This document shows positions 18,417-26,747 of a DNA stretch of 64,000 nt, piece after piece (within the stretch, counting starts at the first letter, position 1; the number at the start of each line of letters is the position of its first letter). Under the pieces are notes generated by a model that had not been told where the DNA came from, searched no databases, and saw only the letters and a program-made list of their open reading frames with translations. Made by a program: the position numbers and the translations under genes. Source of the DNA: Ilumatobacter coccineus YM16-304 (GTDB lineage Bacteria > Actinomycetota > Acidimicrobiia > Acidimicrobiales > Ilumatobacteraceae); the NCBI RefSeq assembly GCF_000348785.1, contig NC_020520.1:1054001-1118000 (forward strand), in the 5' to 3' direction.

Positions 18417-19112
18417 GTGCCTGCTGGACAGACTGTCGTGTCGCTGCGCGACGTGGTCGCCGTGCTCGGTCAGTTCCCCGTGCTGGCGGGCGCATCACTC
18501 GAGGTGACCGAAGGCGAGATCCTCCTGCTGCAAGGCCCGAACGGTGCCGGCAAGACCTCGTTGCTCCGTCTGTGTGCGGGCCTGCTGCCGGTGACCCGCG
18601 GCGAGGCGACCGTGCTCGGACACGATCTGTCGTCGGATCGTGAAGGTGTGCGCCCGCACGTCGGTCTGCTGGGGCATCAGAACGGGCTCTATGGCGATCT
18701 CACCGTGGCCGAGAACGTGCGGTTCTGGGGAGCCACGGTCGGTGCGAGCGACGACGAGATCGACGCGGCGATGGAGCGCATGGGCGTGGCGGCGCGCCTC
18801 GCGGAGGTGCAGGTGCGCAAGCTCTCGGCCGGACAGAAACGGAGGACGGCGCTGGCCGGCCTGGTCGCGCGCCGGGCGCGCCTCTGGTTGCTCGACGAGC
18901 CGCACGCGGGCCTCGATGCCGCCGGGCGCGACGAACTCGACGCCACGCTGCACCAAGCCGCGTCGGCTGGTGCCACGATCCTGGTCGCGAGCCACGAACT
19001 CGAACGCGCCGGCTCCCTCGCCACGCGCGTCGTCGAGGTCGTCGCTGGCCAGATCAGCCCGTCATCCGGTGTCAGACACCAGATGACGGACGGCGAGGGA
19101 GTGGCGGAATGA
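18417..19112 (+). CDS. ccmA: Haem exporter ATP-binding protein CcmA
   Basis: This 231-residue ATPase of the CcmABC(D) complex powers release of haem-loaded CcmE during cytochrome c maturation. Walker A is GPNGAGKTS (near residue 41), the signature is KLSAGQKRRTALA (near 140) and Walker B is LWLLDEPHAGLD. The H-loop is VASHELE. The C-terminal 20 or so residues (from SSGVRHQMT) are encoded by a palindromic repeat (19059-19089) and look like an added tail. The start is GTG at 18417, and the stop overlaps ccmB by ATGA. It is the first gene of the ccm operon and divergent from the sortase gene. Confidence 0.93.
   Translation: MPAGQTVVSLRDVVAVLGQFPVLAGASLEVTEGEILLLQGPNGAGKTSLLRLCAGLLPVTRGEATVLGHDLSSDREGVRPHVGLLGHQNGLYGDLTVAENVRFWGATVGASDDEIDAAMERMGVAARLAEVQVRKLSAGQKRRTALAGLVARRARLWLLDEPHAGLDAAGRDELDATLHQAASAGATILVASHELERAGSLATRVVEVVAGQISPSSGVRHQMTDGEGVAE
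19059..19089. repeat. GGTGTCAGACACC palindrome inside the 3' end of ccmA
   Basis: CCGTCATC...GATGACGG flanks form a 31-bp imperfect palindrome around GGTGTCAGACACC (one mismatched pair). Twenty bases (GTCATCCGGTGTCAGACACC) are identical to the element at 3764-3783. Here it is translated as part of the CcmA tail, about 20 bp before the ccmB start, so it is not an ordinary intergenic terminator. Confidence 0.75.
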
Positions 19113-19795
19113 ACGCGTGGCAGGTGGCTCGCCTGATCGCACGAAAGGATCTGCGCATAGAGCGGCGGAGTCGGATCATCACCAACCAGGTGCTCCCGTT
19201 CGCCGGCGTGACGATGGTGATCTTCGCGTTCGCGCTCGACGCCAACACCGACGTGTTGCGGGTCGTGTCGCCCGGCCTCGTGTGGCTCGCCACCATGTTC
19301 AGCTTGCTCATCCTGGTGCAACGCACGTTCGCGGTCGAAGCCGACGACGGCGCGCTCGACGCCATGCGCGTGGCCGGCGTCGACGCTCGCGCCATCTTCC
19401 TGGGCAAGGCGATCGGCCTCGCGATCCAGCTCCTCGTGCTCGAAGTGTTGCTCCTGCTCACCGCCGTGGTGCTGTATGGCGAGACCGTTCGCCTCGAAGG
19501 GGCTGTGCTCCTCGTCACCACCCTGATCTCCGCGACGTGCGGGCTGGCCGCGGTCGGTACCCTGTACGGAGGCTTGGCCGCAGGGTTCAAAGGCCGCGAG
19601 ACGTTGCTCCCGCTGCTGACGCTCCCCGCGGTTGCGCCCGTCCTGATCGGAGCAACCCGAGCGGTGGAATCCGCCCTCGGCACGGCAGGCGCAGCGGTGT
19701 CGGAAGGCTGGCAGTGGGTCAGCCTGCTGACGGTCTTCGCTGTCGCCTTCGGTGTCGGCGGCGCACTGGCGTTCGGTCCGCTGATCGACGAATAG
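19109..19795 (+). CDS. ccmB: Haem exporter permease CcmB
   Basis: This 228-residue membrane subunit of the CcmABCD complex has six predicted helices. The N-terminus (ARLIARKDLRIERRSR) and the loop VEADDGALDAMRVAGVDARAIFLGK match CcmB, which typically has DLR-E-RSRE and FE-E--DGTLE segments. It starts at ATG 19109, overlapping the ccmA stop. Length is normal for the family. ccmC follows after a 48-bp gap. Confidence 0.92.
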   Translation: MNAWQVARLIARKDLRIERRSRIITNQVLPFAGVTMVIFAFALDANTDVLRVVSPGLVWLATMFSLLILVQRTFAVEADDGALDAMRVAGVDARAIFLGKAIGLAIQLLVLEVLLLLTAVVLYGETVRLEGAVLLVTTLISATCGLAAVGTLYGGLAAGFKGRETLLPLLTLPAVAPVLIGATRAVESALGTAGAAVSEGWQWVSLLTVFAVAFGVGGALAFGPLIDE

Positions 19796-19843
19796 ACACG
19801 ACGAAACAGGCAGCTCAGCGCAGAGCACAACCGACTGGATCTC

Positions 19844-20617
19844 ATGACAGCGATCGACGACCCCACCGCCACAGCGACCGCAACGGCTGGTCGCGGAACC
19901 GGCACCAACGCCACGCGAGTGCTGGGCATCGCCACGATCGTCATGATGGGGTGGCTCGTCCTGTTCGGCCTCGTCCTGTCGCCGGCCGACGTCAACCAGG
20001 GCGAATCCGTCCGCCTGCTCTACATGCACGTGCCGACGATCTGGCTCGCCTACCTGTCGTTCGTCGTCACGGCGATCGCGTCGGGCATGTACCTCTTCAC
20101 CAAGAAGCACTCGCTCGGCTGGGATCGCGCCGCCGGAGCGAGCGCCGAGATCGGCGTCGCGTTCGTCGGTGTCACACTCGTCGTCGGCGCCATGTGGGGC
20201 CGCCTCACCTGGGGCGTCTTCTGGCAGTGGGACGCCCGCCTCACCACCACGGCGCTCCTGTTCGTCACCTACATCGGCTACCTCGCCGTCCGCCGCCTCG
20301 GTGGCACGCACCAGCAGCGGGCGAAGCGGTCGGCCGTGGTCGGACTGCTCTCGGTGCTGTTGATCCCGCTCGTCCACTGGTCGGTCGTCATCTGGCGCAG
20401 CCTGCACCAGACGGCCTCGGTGCTCGACACCGACGGCGACATCGACATGGACGGTCTGATGCTGTTCACGCTGCTGGTCGGCGTCGTCGCCTTCACCTGC
20501 CTGTACGTCTGGCTCGTGTTGCACCGCACCCGTGCGATGACGATGGAAGACCTGCTCGAAGACAGTGGCCTCGACGTCGCACTCGACGCTCGCCGCGCCG
20601 AAGGAGAAGCACGATGA
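19844..20617 (+). CDS. ccmC: Haem-handling membrane protein CcmC
   Basis: The 257-residue protein presents haem to CcmE. The tryptophan-rich WWD motif reads WGVFWQWD at residues 123-130. Conserved histidines occur before it (YMHVP, His62) and after it (LVHWSVVIWRSLHQ). Six helices are predicted. The threonine/alanine-rich N-terminus (about 20 residues) is an extra. Its stop overlaps the start of the small ccmD-like gene as ATGA. Confidence 0.94.
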   Translation: MTAIDDPTATATATAGRGTGTNATRVLGIATIVMMGWLVLFGLVLSPADVNQGESVRLLYMHVPTIWLAYLSFVVTAIASGMYLFTKKHSLGWDRAAGASAEIGVAFVGVTLVVGAMWGRLTWGVFWQWDARLTTTALLFVTYIGYLAVRRLGGTHQQRAKRSAVVGLLSVLLIPLVHWSVVIWRSLHQTASVLDTDGDIDMDGLMLFTLLVGVVAFTCLYVWLVLHRTRAMTMEDLLEDSGLDVALDARRAEGEAR

Positions 20618-20760
20618 TCGCCTTCATCGAAGACGCCGGATTCATCTACGGGGGCTACGCCCTCACGTTCCTCACGGTCGGGTTCTTCGCCTGGCGCGTG
20701 GTCTCGTCGGGCAGAAGACTTGGAAAACAAGTCGCCGACGACGACAAGTACTGGACCTGA
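20614..20760 (+). CDS. ccmD: CcmD-like small membrane protein
   Basis: This 48-codon gene overlaps the ccmC stop (ATGA at 20614). The product has one membrane helix (YGGYALTFLTVGFFAWRVV) preceded by FIEDAGFIYGG and followed by a basic and charged tail (SGRRLGKQVADDDKYW). Size, topology and position between ccmC and ccmE fit CcmD, which helps release holo-CcmE from CcmABC. Sequence conservation in CcmD is weak, so the call leans on context. Confidence 0.8.
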   Translation: MIAFIEDAGFIYGGYALTFLTVGFFAWRVVSSGRRLGKQVADDDKYWT

Positions 20761-20770
20761 ACCGAGCATC

Positions 20771-21289
20771 ATGGCCGCACCCGACATGCCCGAGATGGAC
20801 CTCACCCCCCGCACCAACGCCGACGGCACCGCTGTCGGCCGCAAACGCAAGCGCAACGTCATTCCGCTGGTCGTGCTTGCGCTGGTGGTGGTCGCCGGCG
20901 GCGTCATCGTCACCCAGTTCCTCAACTCGGCCGTCGACTACTTCTGCAACGTCGACGAGATCGACCAGCGAGACGGTTGCGAGGCCGATCGCCGACTCCG
21001 CCTCCAGGGCACGGTCGACGAAGGCACCATCGAGATGGTGGGTGGGCGCACGTTGTTCACGATGTCGTTCGGTGACGCCACCATTCCGGTCGAGTACGAC
21101 GGCGAACCGGGCGGCATCTTCCAGGAGTGCATCCCCGTCGTCGTGCACGGCGAGATCGAGAACGACGTGTTCATGGGCGACCGCGTCGAGGTGAAGCACT
21201 CCGACGAGTACGAAGCCGAGAACGAGGCCAACCTCGACGCCGCCGAGGCTGAAGCCGAGGAAGCCGGATGCGAACCGGTCGACGTCTGA
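20771..21289 (+). CDS. ccmE: Cytochrome c-type biogenesis haem chaperone CcmE
   Basis: This 172-residue periplasm-side haem chaperone has a single membrane helix (about 28-50, NVIPLVVLALVVVAGGVIVTQF) and an OB-fold domain. The haem-linking motif is H143-SDE-Y147, the classical HxxxY form, not the CxxxY variant known from some archaea and bacteria. Three cysteines (Cys59, Cys70, Cys120) sit in the folded domain, which is more than usual, and an acidic tail ends in CEPVDV. ATG at 20771 is chosen over an upstream frame extension that overlaps ccmD. Confidence 0.92.
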   Translation: MAAPDMPEMDLTPRTNADGTAVGRKRKRNVIPLVVLALVVVAGGVIVTQFLNSAVDYFCNVDEIDQRDGCEADRRLRLQGTVDEGTIEMVGGRTLFTMSFGDATIPVEYDGEPGGIFQECIPVVVHGEIENDVFMGDRVEVKHSDEYEAENEANLDAAEAEAEEAGCEPVDV

Positions 21290-21353
21290 ACGATCTGGAT
21301 CACCCCGTGGCCGCTGCCCCCACCCCCGTCGACGCCGGTACGGTCGCGCCACG

Positions 21354-23444
21354 ATGATCGCTGCTTCCGTCAACGGCGCATTCGGCCGAGCCGGACTGCT
21401 GCTGATGCTCGCCGCGTGCGTGTTCGGCGCACTGTCGGTCGGCCTCGGCATCATCCAGAAAGATCAGCGTCTGCTCCGCCAGGCGCAGCGCTACGCCTGG
21501 CTGTCGCTCGCCGGCTGCGTGCTCGCCGTCGTGATGATGCAGCGAGCGCTCATCACCCGTGACTTCTCGCTGGCCTACATCCAGCAGGTCGGCTCGGCCG
21601 ACACGCCGCCGCTGTACAACTTCGCCGCCATGTGGTCGGCGCTCGAAGGCTCGATCCTGCTGTGGGCGCTGACGCTCGCCGGGTTCACCGGTGCGGTCGC
21701 CTGGCGCTTCCGCAAACGGACCGGCGACGAGCTCGTCGGGTGGGCGCTCGTGGTGATGTTCGTCGTCACCGCGTTCTTCGCCATGCTGAGCTTCGGGCCG
21801 GCCGACGCGTTCGCCAACGGCGCTCCGGGCGTCACGTCGGGCCCGGGCCCGAACCCGCTGCTGCAGAACCACATCCTGGTCCTGTTCCACCCGCCGATCC
21901 TCTACCTCGGCTACGTCGGGTTCACCGTGCCGTTCGCGTTCGCGATCGCGGCCCTCATCACCGGCAGGCTCGGCGAGGGGTGGCTGCTCGAGACGCGCCG
22001 CTGGGCGCTGTTCTCGTGGGCGTTCCTCACGATCGGCATCCTGCTCGGGGGTTGGTGGAGCTACGAGGTGCTCGGCTGGTCGGGCGTGTGGGCCTGGGAC
22101 CCGGTCGAGAACGCGTCGTTGCTGCCCTGGCTGACCGGCACGGCGTACATCCACTCGGTGCTCGTACAAGAGCGTCGAGGGATGCTGCGGGTGTGGAACC
22201 TGAGCCTGCTCATCTCGACGTTCGCGCTCACGATCCTCGGCACGTTCCTCACTCGCTCGGGGGTCATCAACTCGGTGCACGCGTTCGGCGACGGTCCGGT
22301 CGGCAGTTGGCTCCTGGCCGGATTCGCCGTGATCGTGGTCGTGTCGCTCGGCCTCATCGCCTGGCGCGGTGACCGGCTGCGTTCGCCCGGAGCGATCGAC
22401 TCGCCGCTGTCACGCGAGGGCGCATTCCTCGCCAACAACGTGTTGTTCACGGTGTTCGCGTTCGTCGTGCTGCTCGGCACGATCTTCCCGTTGCTCGTCG
22501 AGGCGTTCCAAGACCGCCGCACCGTCGTCGGTGCCCCGTACTTCGACCGCCTCTCGATGCCGATCGGCCTCGTGTTGCTGTTTCTCATGGCCGTCGCCCC
22601 GGTGCTGCCGTGGCGCAAGGCCTCGACCGAGCTCCTGTCGACCCGGCTGTTCTGGCCGGCGTGGGTCGGCGTGGGCGCGCTGGCCACCGCGGTGCTCGTC
22701 GGCGCCGACGGTTGGGCGCCGCTCGTCGCGTTCGCGCTCGCCGGATTCGCGGCCGGTGCGGCACTGCGCCAGGTGGTGCTCGCCACGCGTCGCCAGGGTT
22801 GGCGCGGGTTGGTCGGACGCGCCAACGGCGGCATGATCGTCCACCTCGGCGTCATCATGATCGCCGTCGCGCTGGCCGCGTCGAACAGCTTCACGCACTC
22901 GGCCAACCTCGAGGTCGAGGTCGGCGACGTCGTGTCGTGGGGCGGCCACACGTTCGAACTCGAATCGGTCACCGACGAACTCAACGGCGCCGGCAGCGAG
23001 CGTGCGCTCAAGGCCAACGTGCTGCTCGACGGCGAGCAGGTCTACAGCCCGGCCATCACCACCTACCTGGCGAACGGCCAGGCGATCGGCACCCCGTCCG
23101 TGCGCACCGGCCTGACCAAAGACGTGTACCTCACCCTCGAACCCGGTGCGGTCGCCGGCGACACCAGCGCCACGATCCGTGTGTTCGTCAAGCCGATGAT
23201 CCTGTGGCTCTGGCTCGGCGGACTGGTCATGGCGATCGGCACGCTGCTCGCCGCATTCCCCGGCTCGCGCCGCCGCAATCCGCTGTCGCCCGTATCGGCG
23301 CCTGTCGGTGACGGCAACGACGCCGACCTGGCCCGAATCGGCTCGTCGTCCGACGAGATCGACGACGTCGACGTCGACCGCTTCGACCCCGCCGACTTCA
23401 GCGACGACGACGAACCCGAGTCCGAGACGATCGGGGCGTCATGA
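21354..23444 (+). CDS. ccmF: Cytochrome c haem lyase subunit CcmF
   Basis: The 696-residue multi-helix protein joins haem from CcmE to apocytochrome c. The signature WWD region lies near residues 230-260 (GGWWSYEVLGWSGVWAWDPVENAS). It continues into LPWLTGTAYIHSVLVQERRGM and LGTFLTRSGVINSVHAF, all strongly typical. About 14 helices are predicted, with a periplasmic domain before the last helix. The C-terminus adds an acidic, D-rich tail of about 40 residues that I do not recognise from the family. The stop overlaps ccmG by ATGA. Confidence 0.95.
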   Translation: MIAASVNGAFGRAGLLLMLAACVFGALSVGLGIIQKDQRLLRQAQRYAWLSLAGCVLAVVMMQRALITRDFSLAYIQQVGSADTPPLYNFAAMWSALEGSILLWALTLAGFTGAVAWRFRKRTGDELVGWALVVMFVVTAFFAMLSFGPADAFANGAPGVTSGPGPNPLLQNHILVLFHPPILYLGYVGFTVPFAFAIAALITGRLGEGWLLETRRWALFSWAFLTIGILLGGWWSYEVLGWSGVWAWDPVENASLLPWLTGTAYIHSVLVQERRGMLRVWNLSLLISTFALTILGTFLTRSGVINSVHAFGDGPVGSWLLAGFAVIVVVSLGLIAWRGDRLRSPGAIDSPLSREGAFLANNVLFTVFAFVVLLGTIFPLLVEAFQDRRTVVGAPYFDRLSMPIGLVLLFLMAVAPVLPWRKASTELLSTRLFWPAWVGVGALATAVLVGADGWAPLVAFALAGFAAGAALRQVVLATRRQGWRGLVGRANGGMIVHLGVIMIAVALAASNSFTHSANLEVEVGDVVSWGGHTFELESVTDELNGAGSERALKANVLLDGEQVYSPAITTYLANGQAIGTPSVRTGLTKDVYLTLEPGAVAGDTSATIRVFVKPMILWLWLGGLVMAIGTLLAAFPGSRRRNPLSPVSAPVGDGNDADLARIGSSSDEIDDVDVDRFDPADFSDDDEPESETIGAS

Positions 23445-24058
23445 CCGACGAAGCCACCACCACTACGACCGCCAGCACCACCCAGGCGCCCGAGTCGGCC
23501 TCGTCGTCGACCTCGGGATCGTCGCGTCTCGCACCGTTCATCGCCCTCGGCATCGCCGTGGTCATGATCGGGTTGCTCGTATTGCTCGTGGGCGCCGAAC
23601 CCGACTCCGGCCCCACCGCCGACTTCGAGGTGCGCCCGGCTCCCGAAGCCGTCGGCACGCTCGACGACGGCACCCCGTTCGACCTGTCTCGACGCAAGGG
23701 CAGCTACGTGGTGCTCAACTTCTTCACGTCCGACTGCGTGCCGTGCATCCAAGAGCACCCCGAGTTGATCGAGTTCGTCGACCAGCAGGCACAACTCGGT
23801 ACCGACGGCGCCGAGTTCTACTCGGTCGTCGTTGGTGACACCCCCGAACGCGTCGAGCGCTTCTTCGACGAGCGTGGCGGCGACTGGCCGATCATCTACT
23901 CCGAGGCCGACGAGTTCTCGGTGGCGTTCGGCGTGGCCGCCGTGCCCGAGACCTGGGTGATCGACAAGGAGGGCATCATCCGTGCCCGGTTCATCTCGCG
24001 GGTCACCGCCGAAGGGCTCAGCGTCACGGTGCAGCAACTCCGCGAGGCGTTCGGATGA
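23441..24058 (+). CDS. ccmG: Membrane-anchored thioredoxin-like protein CcmG/DsbE
   Basis: The 205-residue protein reduces the apocytochrome CXXCH thiols before haem attachment. A threonine/serine-rich N-terminus leads to a membrane helix (about 30-51). The thioredoxin fold carries the redox motif C99-V-P-C102 in FFTSDCVPCIQEHPEL and the cis-proline segment GVAAVPETWVIDKEG. Overlaps with ccmF and ccmH show translational coupling on both sides. Confidence 0.93.
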   Translation: MTDEATTTTTASTTQAPESASSSTSGSSRLAPFIALGIAVVMIGLLVLLVGAEPDSGPTADFEVRPAPEAVGTLDDGTPFDLSRRKGSYVVLNFFTSDCVPCIQEHPELIEFVDQQAQLGTDGAEFYSVVVGDTPERVERFFDERGGDWPIIYSEADEFSVAFGVAAVPETWVIDKEGIIRARFISRVTAEGLSVTVQQLREAFG

Positions 24059-24573
24059 GCGCATCGTCGCTGAACCGGCGGCTCAAGTCGTGGCCCGGCT
24101 GGCTGTTCATGCTCGTCATCGTCGTGGTCCTCGTGGTGGTCGGTGCCACGCGTGACGCCGGCCCGCAGACACCGCAAGACCGTGTCGACGACGTGACCCG
24201 CCGCCTGGCGTGCCCGATCTGCGATGGCGAGAGCGTGTTCGAATCGCAGAACAACGCATCGCGAGCGATCCGCAACGAAGTGGCCGACCTCGTCCGCGAG
24301 AACGAACTCACCGACGATCAGATCCTCGCCTACTTCGAGGCCCGCAACAGCGAGATCCTCCTGGTGCCGAAGGCGTCCGGGTTCGATGCGCTCGTGTGGG
24401 TGCTCCCGGTGATGGGGTTCGTGATCGGCGTCGTGATGCTCGGCTTCGCGTTCCGGCGCTGGCGCCTCGAAGCGCTCGGGAGCGCCGGTGCCACGCAGGA
24501 AGATCGCGATCTCGTCGCGGCGGCGATGGCCGACGAGCACGACGCCGAACGCGCCGAGGCAGGCGACGCGTGA
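24055..24573 (+). CDS. ccmH: Cytochrome c maturation thiol protein CcmH
   Basis: The 172-residue protein has an N-terminal helix (about 14-31), then the redox motif LACPICDGESVFES with Cys53 and Cys56. This matches the LRCP-x-C-x-GQS-x-x-S motif of CcmH/CycL. NEVADLVRENELTDDQILAYFEARNSEILLVP follows the family pattern, and a second helix is near 117-136. It is one membrane-anchored module, with the TPR part supplied by the next gene. Starts and stops overlap neighbours by 4 bp. Confidence 0.94.
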   Translation: MSASSLNRRLKSWPGWLFMLVIVVVLVVVGATRDAGPQTPQDRVDDVTRRLACPICDGESVFESQNNASRAIRNEVADLVRENELTDDQILAYFEARNSEILLVPKASGFDALVWVLPVMGFVIGVVMLGFAFRRWRLEALGSAGATQEDRDLVAAAMADEHDAERAEAGDA

Positions 24574-25352
24574 GTTCGACGATCCGCTCCGGACGCGACC
24601 TCGACCAACTCGCCGAACTCGAAGAAGAGCGTCGCTTCCTGCTGCGGTCGCTGCGCGATCTCGAGAAAGAACACGACGCGGGCGACGTCGACGACGCCGA
24701 CTACGAGACGCTCAAAGACGGCTACACCTCGCGCGCCGCCGACGTGCTGCGCCAGATCGAAGCCGGCCAGCGCAAGCTCGCCCCGAAGCAGCCGCGTCGC
24801 TGGTCGCGAACGATCGCCGTCGTCGCAGCCGTCGCCCTCGGCTCGGCCGGCATCGGCATCGCCCTCGCCCAGGCGTGGGGCGAACGCGGCGCCAACCAGG
24901 AGATCACCGGGTTCACGCCGGGCGACGACGTGCGGGCCGTGCTGGCGAGCGCTCGCGCCGCGCTCAACGACGGCAACTTCCCGGCGGCCAACGAACTGTT
25001 CTTCCGCGTCGTCGAATCGGAGCAGGAGCGCGGTGTCGACAACCCGGAGGCGCTCGCCTACTACGGGTGGACGCTGGCGCTCGGCACGCGAGACAACCTC
25101 GACGCAGCGTCGTCAGCGCAGCAGCTCGAGCTCGCGCTGCTCGCCCTCGACCGTGCCATCGACATGGACGAGACGTACGCCGACCCGTACTGCTTCATCG
25201 CGATCATCGAGTCGAGCTTCCGTGACGACCCGGTGCGAGCGCTGCCGTTCGTCGAGGACTGCGAGTCACGCAATCCTCCGGCCGACATGGCCGACCTGAT
25301 CGGTGCCTTCGCCGACGAGATTCGCGCCGACGCGGCCGCCGCCGACTCCTGA
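24570..25352 (+). CDS. ccmI: CcmI-like TPR protein of the cytochrome c maturation complex
   Basis: The 260-residue protein starts at GTG 24570 overlapping the ccmH stop. Residues 1-65 are a charged coiled-coil-like segment (LEEERRFLLRSLRDLEKEHDAGDVDDADYETLKDGY), as found at the start of CcmI where D--Y--L is conserved. A membrane helix lies near 74-95. The outer part has TPR-like helices (VLASARAALNDGNFPAANELFFRVVE, PEALAYYGWTLALG). CcmI binds apocytochrome tails and passes them to CcmH/CcmF. It is the last gene of the operon. Confidence 0.85.
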   Translation: MSSTIRSGRDLDQLAELEEERRFLLRSLRDLEKEHDAGDVDDADYETLKDGYTSRAADVLRQIEAGQRKLAPKQPRRWSRTIAVVAAVALGSAGIGIALAQAWGERGANQEITGFTPGDDVRAVLASARAALNDGNFPAANELFFRVVESEQERGVDNPEALAYYGWTLALGTRDNLDAASSAQQLELALLALDRAIDMDETYADPYCFIAIIESSFRDDPVRALPFVEDCESRNPPADMADLIGAFADEIRADAAAADS

Positions 25353-25416
25353 GTCCGGCCGAGCGCGCTGTCCGACCGATGGCCGGTCCGCCGAACGTCG
25401 ACCAGCCGACCGCTGA

Positions 25417-25890
25417 TCAGGCGATGGCGGGAGGCCAGACCTTGCCGTGGGTGATGCGACCCTTCTTGCGTCGCAGCACCCAGATGCTCGACTTGCGCCA
25501 GTCGGCGGGGGTGTGGATCTCCATGCCCCGCCGCTGCAGCGCGGCGATGACATCGGGGATGATGTCGCCGTGGCTGCACAGCACTGCGCGGTTCTCGACT
25601 TCGGCGAGCAGGTCGAGTACCGGTTCGAACGGCTCGTACTCGAAGAGCCGTGGCTCCTCCTGGACCGGCTGACCGATCAGCTTGCCGAGCGGTTCGAGCG
25701 TCTGCATGCAGCGCACGTAGGCGCTCGAGTAGAGCGCGCTGGCCCCGTGCTTCTGGAGGCGCTTGGCCACCGCCTCCGACTGTCGCCACCCCTTCTTGCT
25801 GAGCGGGCGGTCGACGTCGTCACCCTCCCAGACGCGACGCTCGCCCGCCTTGGCGTGGCGGACGAGATAGATCGTGTCGCCGGAACTCAT
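25417..25890 (-). CDS. SixA-like histidine phosphatase
   Basis: The 157-residue member of the histidine phosphatase superfamily has the phospho-acceptor motif LVRHAKAGERR near residue 10. The second catalytic histidine lies in VLCSHGDIIPDV near residue 107. The short length and RHA (not RHG) form fit the SixA/CobC-like branch that acts on phosphoproteins or small phosphoesters. ATG at 25890 is chosen because the fold begins there, and it overlaps the upstream gene's stop as ATGA. The substrate is unknown. Confidence 0.85.
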   Translation of the reverse strand: MSSGDTIYLVRHAKAGERRVWEGDDVDRPLSKKGWRQSEAVAKRLQKHGASALYSSAYVRCMQTLEPLGKLIGQPVQEEPRLFEYEPFEPVLDLLAEVENRAVLCSHGDIIPDVIAALQRRGMEIHTPADWRKSSIWVLRRKKGRITHGKVWPPAIA

Positions 25891-26681
25891 CGTTCGTTGG
25901 TGAGTTCGACGTGGCGAGCGGTCAGCTGACGCACGACCAGAATCCACACGATCGCGGCCACGACGCTGACACCGGCGCTCACCATCTGCAGCGTGCCGAA
26001 GTCGTCGAGCGTCTCGGCGATCTCGTCGGCCTCCTGGCTGAAGCCGGCGCCGAGGAACGACTCGAACGAGATGGCAGCGATGATCGTCGGCACGATGCCG
26101 TAGACCACGAACCACACCCAGATCAGCGGGTTGTCGGGGCTCTGCTTCCAACTCGTGGCGTCGTGTGGTGCCGATGGATCGCTCGCCTTCCAGACCTCGC
26201 GCACCATCAGGAACGGGATGATGATCAGGACCGGCGGAAGGATCCATGCGAACACGGCCCAGATCGGTGCCCACGTGGTGGCCCGGCCGAACGATCGGAC
26301 GTTGCCCGCCATGCGGTAGAGCCAGATCATGGTGAGCACGGCGGTGGCGATGGTGCCGAGACTCTGCAGCGACTGCGTCAGGCCGAAGGCGGTGTAGTCG
26401 TCGAGGAAGTCGTCTTCGCTGAGTCGGCCGGCGAGGAAGTCGTTGGCGCTGTCGACGGCGCTCGGGGTGGTGATCGCCGTGATGACGCCGCCGAGTCCGG
26501 CGATGCCGGTGAGGATCATCGTCGCCGTGGCGAGGCCCTTGACCCTCGACAACGGCTTCGCCGGCGTAGGGGCCGCGCTGTAGGCCATGTACCCCGGCGG
26601 CGGGGTCAGATTCGCCGGTGGTGGCGGTGGCGCTCCTCCCGGCGGAGGTGGGGGTGTGCCGGGCTGGTTCGGGGGCGGCAT
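25887..26681 (-). CDS. DUF4328-type multi-helix membrane protein
   Basis: The 264-residue protein has a proline-rich, glycine-poor cytoplasmic N-terminus (PPPNQPGTPPPPPGG) and four to five membrane helices. The pattern ATMILTGIAGL, then TAVLTMIWLYRMAGNVRSFG, then WAPIWAVFAWILPPVLIIIPFLMVREVWKAS is that of DUF4328 proteins. Their function is unknown. ATG at 26681 is used, and GTG at 26690 is equally possible. It is translationally coupled to the SixA-like gene. Confidence 0.8.
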   Translation of the reverse strand: MPPPNQPGTPPPPPGGAPPPPPANLTPPPGYMAYSAAPTPAKPLSRVKGLATATMILTGIAGLGGVITAITTPSAVDSANDFLAGRLSEDDFLDDYTAFGLTQSLQSLGTIATAVLTMIWLYRMAGNVRSFGRATTWAPIWAVFAWILPPVLIIIPFLMVREVWKASDPSAPHDATSWKQSPDNPLIWVWFVVYGIVPTIIAAISFESFLGAGFSQEADEIAETLDDFGTLQMVSAGVSVVAAIVWILVVRQLTARHVELTNER

Positions 26682-26747
26682 GTCGCTCACGGCCGAAACG
26701 CTACATGCGATCGGCGCGCCGAGCATCGGATTCGGTCGCGCCGACGC

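Noticed and set aside
25374-25388. Small dyad GACCG/CGGTC as a ccm operon terminator
   Set aside because: Only 5 bp per arm and no T-tract; too weak in GC-rich DNA to call.
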